This document shows positions 7,856 through 12,843 of a stretch of 12,843 nucleotides of DNA, one piece after another. This DNA comes from Candidatus Kaiserbacteria bacterium. GTDB lineage: Bacteria > Patescibacteriota > Minisyncoccia > Phycocordibacterales > UBA2100. Numbering within the stretch: the first letter of the stretch is position 1; each line of letters begins with the position of its first letter. The translations under genes were made by a program, and so were the position numbers. Location of the stretch: positions 25,925 through 38,767 of the forward strand of contig DPYD01000062.1 in NCBI GenBank assembly GCA_003545515.1, given 5' to 3'. The notes under the pieces are model-generated. The model did no database searches. It was not told the DNA's origin and was given only the letters and a program-made list of their open reading frames with translations.

Positions 7856-8527
7856 CTACTTATTACTTACTTCCAATGACATGGGCTTTCTTTCCTCGCC
7901 TGGGTTGAACATTTTATATAGAAGCTCTATCGTTTCCTCAGTCCCTAGTTGCACGGTGCGCACACCGGTGCGGACAAGGCCCTGTTGAACAATAGCGACT
8001 CTTTGCTCAAGTTGAGTCACCTGTTCCTCGAATGTCCTATTCGTTTCTTCAGAACCTCTCTTTTTACGGTTCCACGGCATTAGCGAAGCAGGTCCGTTTT
8101 TTGTCATGGAGAGCGCAGTGGGCGCATAAGGAACGATTACGAAGAAATTCTTTGTCATTATATTCGCGGCCTCAGTGAAACTCTTTACGAATTCAATATA
8201 CTCGCGTATCTGGATACGCATTAGGTCGTCCAGCTGATTTTTATAGGCGGTCTCGAGGGATGCAATGTAAGGACGTATGTCGAGCATGCGCGACTGGACG
8301 AATATCTGAGTGGAGAAATCGAGTGAGTTGAGGAAGTTTTGGAACTGTATGATGAAGGCGGTTTGCTCATCTTCGGATTTCAGCGCAAAGTTTAGAGATG
8401 AAGCAAGAAGTACGGCGCGTAAACCGCCATCCTTCAGGACAATGATGCCGTCGCGCACTTCGCGTACGGGAACGAAGTCCTGTGTGGATTTTTTGCTCGC
8501 TCGAATGTTTTGAAGCTTGGGAGGCAT
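7856..8527 (-). CDS. TraC/VirB4 N-terminal-domain-like T4SS protein
   Basis: The 223-residue soluble protein resembles the N-terminal (TraC/CagE) domain of VirB4 ATPases without the ATPase part. After a basic tail (residues 1-15), VPVREVRDGIIVLKDGGLRAVLLASSLNFAL (20-49) matches the first beta-sheet. DEQTAFIIQFQNFLNSLDFSTQIFVQSRMLDIRPYIASLE (53-92) and a helical stretch ending KNFFVIVPY (126-134) match the core. A coiled-coil-prone segment follows (about 164-190) and then IELLYKMFNPGE. There is no Walker motif. Its place immediately upstream of virB4 is the usual CPR arrangement; together the two may form one split VirB4. The last residues (V-S-N-K and the TAG stop) are encoded by heptad repeat DNA of element 1, so the original C-terminus may have been different. 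The ATG at 8527 follows repeat DNA and has no Shine-Dalgarno sequence. Confidence 0.75.
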   Translation of the reverse strand: MPPKLQNIRASKKSTQDFVPVREVRDGIIVLKDGGLRAVLLASSLNFALKSEDEQTAFIIQFQNFLNSLDFSTQIFVQSRMLDIRPYIASLETAYKNQLDDLMRIQIREYIEFVKSFTEAANIMTKNFFVIVPYAPTALSMTKNGPASLMPWNRKKRGSEETNRTFEEQVTQLEQRVAIVQQGLVRTGVRTVQLGTEETIELLYKMFNPGEERKPMSLEVSNK

Positions 8528-8535
8528 ACTTGAGT

Positions 8536-8612
8536 AAGTACTAAGTGAAAAGTACTAAGTAGTAAGATAAATTCTGATTTTATACTTTGTACATATTTCT
8601 TAGTACTTATCT
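8536..8612. repeat. Gene-less inverted-repeat element 2 (footprint of the S23 element)
   Basis: The 79-bp gap between prgI and the traC-like gene is filled by two facing heptad arrays. On the + strand: AAGTACT, AAGTGAA, AAGTACT, AAGTAGT, AAGATAA (8536-8570). On the - strand from 8608: AAGTACT, AAGAAAT, ATGTACA, AAGTATA (down to 8581). Only about 10 bp separate the arms. Both arms align with the arms of element 1 about 700 bp away (for example AGTA-S-TAAGAAA...GTACAAAGT in both). The prgI stop (TAA, 8609-8607) is formed by T plus the first two bases of the array. It looks like element 1 without its gene. It could also be a transcript-processing hairpin; it lacks the T-run of a terminator. Confidence 0.7.
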
Positions 8613-9095
8613 AACAAGGGCTTCTTTGGCGGTGTGCACCGGACTTATAATGCCGCCCACGTGTTCTTCATTTTGCGCGACTCCGCCCGCTATACGTTCT
8701 TTAATATCCAGGGACCAAGCAAGTTCGCGCAATTTGCTTTCTGAGAGTTTCGGAACATACACTTGTGTCGCAACATCTTCGGGCTTCGCGCTATGTTCCT
8801 CGACCTTTCTTGTTTTTTGCTCGTTATTCCACAGGTACAGTTTCGTTTTGATAAGGAAGAAGAAACCGTTTTCCAGAGCGAGAATAAAGGGCCGTCCATT
8901 TAATTTCATGAACGCTAACGCGGCGGCAAGTCCGCCCACACCCAATATCAAAGGCGCTGCGAGTAAGAGTGGAAGGACCCGCCACAAAAGGTAACATGCG
9001 CCCGCGCCTCCTGCGACATAAATAAACTGCTTAAACGTGAGAGGACCGAATATTTTGTCCTCTATCTCGATAAATTGCGGCACTTGAAATTGCAT
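8607..9095 (-). CDS. prgI: PrgI-family / VirB3-like inner-membrane T4SS protein
   Basis: The 162-residue protein fits the PrgI family, the VirB3 counterpart of minimal and Gram-positive-type T4SS. The start MQFQVPQFIEIEDKIFGPLTFKQFIYV is the family signature. Two close membrane helices follow (about 22-40 and 43-63, GGAGACYLLWRVLPLLLAAPLILGVGGLAAALAF). Next comes the conserved RPFILALENGFFFLIKTKLYLW (68-89), then a polar tail with KLSESKLRELAWSLDIKERI, in the cytoplasm. VirB3 proteins bind VirB4 and anchor it to the membrane, which fits the neighbouring traC-like and virB4 genes. The ATG at 9095 was chosen because the family motif starts there; upstream in-frame sequence is antisense to S23 #2 and repeat DNA. 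The gene lies between two heptad-repeat elements, one ending 5 bp before its start and one providing its stop. No Shine-Dalgarno sequence is seen. Confidence 0.87.
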   Translation of the reverse strand: MQFQVPQFIEIEDKIFGPLTFKQFIYVAGGAGACYLLWRVLPLLLAAPLILGVGGLAAALAFMKLNGRPFILALENGFFFLIKTKLYLWNNEQKTRKVEEHSAKPEDVATQVYVPKLSESKLRELAWSLDIKERIAGGVAQNEEHVGGIISPVHTAKEALVR

Positions 9096-9099
9096 ACGT

Positions 9100-9517
9100 A
9101 ATAGGGCACTAGGCACAGGGCAAATGGCACTAGTGGATGCGCTTATGTAGCGCATAGAACATTTTGCCGATTGTCCCCAGCTGTGCCTCAAGTTTACTAC
9201 ACTCTTCGACGGGCAGATACGATAGTTTTCTAGAAATGGTGATGAGCGCATCTAGCTCAGCAAGAGATCCAAGCGCTATACGAAGGAAATACGAATACTC
9301 TTTTGTGGCGTGTCTACCGTATCCTTCCGCAATGTTGGCGGGGATAGACACCGAAGCCCTTTGCATTTGAGACACGAGACCGAATTTTTGATCTTCGGGA
9401 TATGATTTCGTCAACCGATAAATTTCGGACACCATGTCGATTGATTTCTGCCAGACTACCAGGTCCTTGTGGGAACGGATTTCTCTTGTGCCTAATGCCA
9501 TGTGCCTTGTGCCTATT
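9100..9517 (-). mobile_element. Inverted-repeat element 3 carrying S23 gene #2
   Basis: This stretch of about 418 bp between the hypothetical gene and prgI has imperfect inverted ends. By hand alignment 27 of 34 columns match with one gap. On the - strand from 9514: AGGCACA, AGGCACA, TGGCATT, AGGCACA. On the + strand from 9104: GGGCACT, AGGCACA, GGGCAAA, TGGCACT. The outermost bases on both sides are AATAGG. The S23 start codon lies at a heptad boundary in one arm, and its stop lies in the other. The preceding gene's stop (TAG, 9515-9513) is created by T plus AG of the first heptad. The unit AGGCACA differs from the AAGTACA of elements 1 and 2 by two transitions. No target duplication is evident. 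Mobility is inferred. Confidence 0.62.
9130..9501 (-). CDS. Four-helix-bundle protein, S23 / intervening-sequence protein family (#2)
   Basis: The 123-residue protein is a classical member of the S23 four-helix-bundle family. It shows IRSHKDLVVWQKSIDMVSEIYRLT (8-31), FGLVSQMQRASVSIPANIAEGYGR (40-63, the family hallmark), a third helix KEYSYFLRIALGSLAELDALI (67-87) and a fourth ending CSKLEAQLGTIGKMFYALHKRI. Family members form oligomeric helical bundles, and relatives bind RNA or reverse transcriptase; no catalytic residues are seen and no reverse transcriptase is nearby. The first codons (MALGTR) are made of heptad repeat DNA, so the true start may be less upstream than drawn, but no other good start exists before IRSHKDL. 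It begins 11 bp after the previous gene's stop and ends 34 bp before prgI. It has only remote similarity to S23 #1 in the same operon, which argues against local duplication. Confidence 0.9.
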   Translation of the reverse strand: MALGTREIRSHKDLVVWQKSIDMVSEIYRLTKSYPEDQKFGLVSQMQRASVSIPANIAEGYGRHATKEYSYFLRIALGSLAELDALITISRKLSYLPVEECSKLEAQLGTIGKMFYALHKRIH

Positions 9518-10145
9518 GGGGGGGTTCTCGGTACGGATCATCCTCTACTGATTTACGTGCGACGCTCGGTTCGCCGGATTTGTATGCGCCGGAGGCGGGG
9601 CCACGTTCTGCTCTTGTGGTAGGAGGTGGCGGGGGAGGTGTTGCCGGTCGGATAGCTGGTGGCGGTGTCTGGGGCACTGCAGGCGCAGATCGTGAAACGG
9701 GAACCTCCTCTTCTAGCGCTTGTTGCCCGAAGCCCGGCGCCTCATGTTCCGTAAGAATATGTTCACGCGCGACCTCAATATCGCTCATCTCCTTCGCTTT
9801 GGCGTCCGGATGACCTAGTTCTCGTTCCATCTCCTGTCGAATTGGTTCAAACACTATCTTCGAAACGTCAGCCGCAAGCCGTTCCGCGGCCTCTTCTCGG
9901 ATTCCAAGGTCGCTCCTTATATTCTCCGCAAGTTCCTCCATGGGTTGAAAGCCGACTAAAGTCAGCATCACGTTATTTTCAAGAAGTTGCCACTGATCGA
10001 CATGCAATTGATGCGTGTCCGCCAGAATACGCAGACGTTTCTCAACATCGGCCGAAGTAACCGCATCTTGAATTACTTTAGGGAGCTGTTTGAAACGCTC
10101 CTGAATTTGCTCTTTTAAATCCTGCTCATTCTCGAGTTCGTTCAT
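9513..10145 (-). CDS. Hypothetical T4SS-operon protein, helical domain with proline-rich tail
   Basis: I do not recognise a named family for this 210-residue soluble protein. Residues 1-115 are predicted helical and resemble conserved hypothetical proteins of CPR secretion loci: QERFKQLPKVIQDAVTSADVEKRLRILADTHQLHVDQWQLLENNVMLTLVGF (16-67), then a second part with ERLAADVSKIVFEPIRQEMERELG (88-111). From about 135 the chain becomes disordered and proline-rich, with APAVPQTPPP and a run of six prolines (PPPPPP) near residues 170-176, then a basic/acidic end. Such tails often bind partner proteins. There is no signal peptide or membrane span. The ATG overlaps the TGA stop of the VirB6-like gene as ATGA, which implies translational coupling and a shared pathway. 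Its stop codon is formed at the border of element 3, so a few original C-terminal residues could have been lost. Confidence 0.7.
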   Translation of the reverse strand: MNELENEQDLKEQIQERFKQLPKVIQDAVTSADVEKRLRILADTHQLHVDQWQLLENNVMLTLVGFQPMEELAENIRSDLGIREEAAERLAADVSKIVFEPIRQEMERELGHPDAKAKEMSDIEVAREHILTEHEAPGFGQQALEEEVPVSRSAPAVPQTPPPAIRPATPPPPPPTTRAERGPASGAYKSGEPSVARKSVEDDPYREPPQ

Positions 10146-12598
10146 ATTTGCTTTTTCTCGTTAGAAGGCGGCGTTACCGGAGAGGATTCTTCTTTCATAG
10201 ATTCAAACACACTGCGCAAACGCGCTGTCCCCTGTCGTTTTTTATACAGATCTCTTGTTTCTTGCCCGACCCGCGTGTTCGCACCGGTAAACGCGCCCAG
10301 AGCTTTTTCCAAGACCGTACCTTCTCGCTTACCGATCTTCTCGGCTATGTTTTCAGCGGCGCCCTGCATTGCCACTGTCATTTTATTAATCTGCTCACTC
10401 GTCTCCTCTCTATACTTGATAAGTTCTTTATCAGCTACCGAGTGTGTTGCGCTCGCCTCTTTATGCGACGTCTCTATTTTCTTTCCATCTACATTGACCG
10501 TGAATTTCTTATCGGTTAACTTGGCGAGTTGTTCCTGTAGTTTCGATGCCTTTTCTGTCGCTTCTTTGATCTTTGCATCTTCTCCGCGCATACGAGCGGC
10601 CTGCGCCTCCTCCCCTACCGTATTAAGTTGAGATTGTATTTGAGTTTTCTCCCCATCCATAGCAGACCGGACTGCCTCAAAAGTCATCTTAGCGTTCTTT
10701 TCTGCCAACTGACGTGTCTTGTAACCATCTTCACGTTGCATGCGCACTCTCTCCTCCATTAGTTTGCGTTCTTCCGAAGAGGGGGCTAGCTTCGCCGCGC
10801 TCTTTTCAGCGACCGCGGCTCTCGCCTTTATATTATCCGAATAACTTTTGGCTCCTTGAGATGACGCTCCCGCGGCAAATCCCGTGATACCCATTCCGGC
10901 AGTTACCGTCTTTGCGGCTTGAGTATTCATCACATTGAGGCGGCTTCCTGCGACTGCTCCAGCGCGCTCAGCCCACTTAACTCTTGAATCGGCGCGCCTT
11001 TCAAATTTATTTGCGGTTTTTTCCATCCTCTTCGCCCCCCGGACATCCCCCTCTCTTCGCAACGTTGCCGCACTAACACGCGCTTCTGCGCTTTGGTCTC
11101 TTGCTTCTTTTGCCTTACCTGTCAGTCGCTTCTGGAGCCCGTATGTGGCCGGGCCTACCGCAAAACGTGAAAGTGTAGCTCCGGCAAGTCGCGCGCCGCG
11201 GGTAAACGGCGTCGCCATCACAGACGATGCCATGCTAAATCCGGCAATAGTACTAGAAAACTTACTTGCGAGTTTGATAGATAAGAAGAGCATGCCGAGA
11301 ATTATTATGTAATTGAAAAGCGCCCCTATTCCTATTCCATCTCCCGGATTACCGACGAGACTTCCTATTGTTCCACCCGTTGTTTGGAATTGCTTTGCGA
11401 TCTTAAGAGAAGCCCACAGCATGATCATTAGAAGAGGCGCAAATACCGCATTTTTTAAAAGCGTATCCCACCACATGCTCCAGCCCTGCTGTGAGAACTT
11501 CGGGATGAGCCAGCTGGCAAAGGCGACCGGCGAAATTATCATAAGAAAAATGAAAAGGAGGGCGCGGGCAAGGAGAAGAAATGCGCCATACAGCATGACA
11601 ATTGCGGCAAGAAGAAACAGTACACCCGTGAGAAGGCCAAAAAGTATAGTCCCATACCAACTCCCCTTCTTACTCTCTTGCTGTTTTTCCAATGCGTTGA
11701 ATAAATCCCCGACATTTGTAGCACCCATGGCTTTCAAGAATGAACCGGCAAACCCAGGTGCCGCGATATCTCCCTCTGTTGAAACACTGCCGCTCGCACT
11801 CGCAATTGTGATCGGTGCGGCTTTATAAAATTGATACGCAGTGAAATTCGACGCATCAATTATCATCTTCGTGAAAAGAAGACTGAAGTTTATAAGAACG
11901 GCAATAATTAAGACGCGTGCGATCATTCTGCGTTCGCCGTACTCCTTAATTCCCAGAATTAGAGAGATCGCAATAAAAGCGAACATGCCGATGATGACAA
12001 TATTCGCGACGTCCCTAAATGCCTCCCAGGCAGTGTTTACACCTTCCTCTATGTTACTGAATATAGATTCTTTGAACTGAATGACGGTATGGTCTATAGA
12101 ATAATTAAACAGGTGCCCTGAGATAATGAGAAATGCGGCGCCGATGCTTGCCGGTATGAAAGCGATAGTCGTAACCACTTTGTTCCAAGCATATTCAACA
12201 CATGCGAACATATTCCACCATCCGCAGGAGTTTGGATCACCCGCAGGCAGAGAATCTGGCGTGTTGTATATACCCGCTTTAATTAGCTCAAGCATCACAT
12301 CTTTTTCTTTTTGCGTACACTGTGCGGGGGTGTTTTTGCATGTATCGCTTAAATCCTTACGTGTACACGTAGTCACCCCGTTGGGAGACGTCTTTTCAAG
12401 ACACTCTACTCCTGCGCCGACGTATTGAACAGACGGATATATATTCGAAGTTCCCACAGGAATCAGAACGATTGCGAGCGCAATCAATGTTCCAATCGAG
12501 AACATATACGCTGTTTTTAGTGAAGATCGCTCGTTCATGATGGAGGTATCAAGAGTCGTACCATTCACGTTCACATCGTTGTATGGAGGAGTGTTCAT
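10142..12598 (-). CDS. VirB6/TrbL-like polytopic T4SS membrane protein with coiled-coil tail
   Basis: The 818-residue protein has about eight hydrophobic spans. There is one near 30-50 (FSIGTLIALAIVLIPVG), then an outer loop at 55-138 with seven or so cysteines (VECLEK, TTCTR, DTCKN, AQCTQ, NSCGWW, FACVEY). A cluster follows at about 141-164, 197-217, 228-250, 317-341, 342-362, 384-401 and 424-444. Segments such as ARALLFIFLMIISPVAFASWLIP and WWDTLLKNAVFAPLLMIMLW are typical of VirB6/TrbL channel proteins. From about 460 to the end there are some 350 residues of charged, Ala/Lys/Glu-rich sequence likely to be long coiled coils in the cytoplasm (for example EARVSAATLRREGDVRGAKRMEKTANKF). The ATG at 12598 lies 2 bp after the previous stop and has GGAG 9 nt upstream, so it was chosen. 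VirB6 forms part of the inner-membrane channel next to VirB3 and VirB4. Its 3' end overlaps the next gene by ATGA. Confidence 0.82.
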   Translation of the reverse strand: MNTPPYNDVNVNGTTLDTSIMNERSSLKTAYMFSIGTLIALAIVLIPVGTSNIYPSVQYVGAGVECLEKTSPNGVTTCTRKDLSDTCKNTPAQCTQKEKDVMLELIKAGIYNTPDSLPAGDPNSCGWWNMFACVEYAWNKVVTTIAFIPASIGAAFLIISGHLFNYSIDHTVIQFKESIFSNIEEGVNTAWEAFRDVANIVIIGMFAFIAISLILGIKEYGERRMIARVLIIAVLINFSLLFTKMIIDASNFTAYQFYKAAPITIASASGSVSTEGDIAAPGFAGSFLKAMGATNVGDLFNALEKQQESKKGSWYGTILFGLLTGVLFLLAAIVMLYGAFLLLARALLFIFLMIISPVAFASWLIPKFSQQGWSMWWDTLLKNAVFAPLLMIMLWASLKIAKQFQTTGGTIGSLVGNPGDGIGIGALFNYIIILGMLFLSIKLASKFSSTIAGFSMASSVMATPFTRGARLAGATLSRFAVGPATYGLQKRLTGKAKEARDQSAEARVSAATLRREGDVRGAKRMEKTANKFERRADSRVKWAERAGAVAGSRLNVMNTQAAKTVTAGMGITGFAAGASSQGAKSYSDNIKARAAVAEKSAAKLAPSSEERKLMEERVRMQREDGYKTRQLAEKNAKMTFEAVRSAMDGEKTQIQSQLNTVGEEAQAARMRGEDAKIKEATEKASKLQEQLAKLTDKKFTVNVDGKKIETSHKEASATHSVADKELIKYREETSEQINKMTVAMQGAAENIAEKIGKREGTVLEKALGAFTGANTRVGQETRDLYKKRQGTARLRSVFESMKEESSPVTPPSNEKKQI

Positions 12599-12600
12599 GC

Positions 12601-12843
12601 TTATATTCTCCAGCGCTCCGCCCACATCTGAATGACGGACGGATTGTTGACGTTGCACCAACCGACGTTCGGATCGGTGGAATCGGCCCACGCGATAACG
12701 GTGTCTTCCGTAAGTTGGGTCATCGCTCCGTCCACCTCACCTTTTCTTTGCTCCGCTTGCTGGGCATCGTATTGATTGTGGAGTTTATTTTGCGCAATAA
12801 GACTATCCAGCTGTTGGAGCGCAAGGCGCTGGGCTTCCAGCGA
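12601..12843 (-). CDS. C-terminal part of an unidentified, possibly VirB5/TrbJ-like protein (truncated by window edge)
   Basis: An open frame enters from the right edge and ends with TAA at 12603-12601, leaving 80 residues. The first half is Gln/Leu-rich and coiled-coil-like (SLEAQRLALQQLDSLIAQNK, then HNQYDAQQAEQRKGEV). The second half is globular (LTEDTVIAWADSTDPNVGW, then CNVNNPSVIQMWAERWRI) with four Trp and one Cys. Coiled-coil proteins of the VirB5/TrbJ type commonly precede virB6 in T4SS operons and have Gln-rich helices near the end, so that is a candidate identity, but the fragment is too short to prove it. Its stop lies 2 bp before the virB6-like start, and its last codons contain the GGAG ribosome site of that gene. 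Codon use looks like that of its neighbours. Confidence 0.6.
   Translation of the reverse strand, partial: SLEAQRLALQQLDSLIAQNKLHNQYDAQQAEQRKGEVDGAMTQLTEDTVIAWADSTDPNVGWCNVNNPSVIQMWAERWRI

Larger units (their letters stand above)
7451..7868 (-). mobile_element. Inverted-repeat element 1 carrying S23 gene #1
   Basis: This stretch of about 418 bp lies between the traC-like gene and virB4. Its ends are imperfect inverted repeats made of 7-nt units. Read on the - strand the upstream arm is AAGTAAT, AAGTAGA, AAGTTCA, AAGTACA (7868 down to 7841). Read on the + strand the other arm is AAGTAGT, an 8-nt variant AAGAAAAT, AAGTACA, AAGTGCT, AAATAAG (7455-7490). The S23 gene starts 6 nt inside one arm and its stop lies in the other. 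The traC-like gene ends within the upstream arm, and virB4 starts 7-10 bp beyond the far arm. No target-site duplication is evident. The repeats and gene are seen directly; mobility is inference, by comparison with the S23-encoding intervening sequences of 23S rRNA. Confidence 0.6.

Noticed and set aside
8536..8612. CRISPR array or classical tandem repeat
   Set aside because: Units are 7 nt, degenerate and without spacers, arranged as two facing arms; no cas genes are nearby.
8536..8612. Rho-independent terminator between prgI and the traC-like gene
   Set aside because: The arms could pair, but the stem is AT-rich with a gap and is not followed by a T-run; ending transcription in mid-operon would cut off virB4.
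9096..9251. Longer PrgI N-terminus (52 more residues)
   Set aside because: The extension reads antisense-frame sequence of S23 #2 and the repeats; the family signature begins at MQFQVPQF.
7482..9501. Diversity-generating retroelement, because S23 proteins are related to Avd
   Set aside because: No reverse transcriptase, template repeat or variable repeat pair was seen; the S23 genes match the general family rather than a retroelement set.
12599..12691. Longer VirB6-like N-terminus overlapping the upstream gene
   Set aside because: The ATG at 12598 follows the upstream stop by 2 bp and has GGAG in place; the extension would overlap the preceding coding sequence.
16..12843. Alternative genetic code (TGA as glycine) known in some CPR groups
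   Set aside because: The VirB6-like gene ends at TGA overlapping the next start as ATGA, and no in-frame TGA is needed in any gene.

Overview
The window looks like part of a chromosome of a Candidatus Patescibacteria (CPR) bacterium, most probably a parcubacterial lineage. The basis is the set of protein types and their order: a KhpB/Jag gene next to a minimal conjugation-like type IV secretion (T4SS) operon with PrgI/VirB3-, TraC-, VirB4- and VirB6-like proteins, two four-helix-bundle 'S23' genes, and few Shine-Dalgarno sequences. Standard use of TGA as stop (VirB6) argues against the recoded CPR groups. The taxonomic assignment is inference; no rRNA gene is present.

Layout. At the left end one gene runs on the + strand: jag/khpB (16-543). 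Everything else is one long operon on the - strand, read from right to left and converging on jag across a 36-bp gap with a weak hairpin. In transcription order: the C-terminal end of an unidentified coiled-coil protein (12601-12843, truncated by the window), a VirB6-like polytopic protein with a long cytoplasmic coiled-coil tail (10142-12598), a helical/proline-rich hypothetical protein (9513-10145), S23 gene #2, PrgI/VirB3-like (8607-9095), a TraC/VirB4 N-terminal-like protein (7856-8527), S23 gene #1, the VirB4 ATPase carrying a 568-residue intein in its P-loop (3659-7444), a secreted Ig/PKD-like protein (2553-3647), a membrane-anchored TolB/WD40-like propeller protein (1298-2548) and a VirB2-like pilin with a Cys-containing tail (580-1293). 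Core gene junctions are very tight (4-bp overlap to about 11-bp gaps) except at three places.

Those three places are the most unusual part of the window. Each holds an inverted-repeat element whose arms are built of 7-nt units. Two elements (about 420 bp) each enclose one S23 gene; the third (about 77 bp) has both arms but no gene. The arms of all three fit one heptad consensus, A-R-G-Y-A-C-W. Each element begins at or inside the last codons of the gene before it and supplies its stop codon. This resembles the S23-encoding intervening sequences known from 23S rRNA genes, but here placed in an mRNA. I propose a small, S23-associated mobile or RNA-processed element that has colonised the T4SS operon.

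How the genes fit together. PrgI (VirB3-like), VirB4, VirB6 and the VirB2-like pilin make a membrane channel/pilus core powered by VirB4. The Ig-like and propeller proteins are probably lineage-specific envelope partners. No relaxase, VirD4 or VirB11 gene is in the window, so the substrate cannot be told. VirB4 has an intact Walker A motif only after the intein has spliced out. No stretch longer than about 80 bp lacks a gene.
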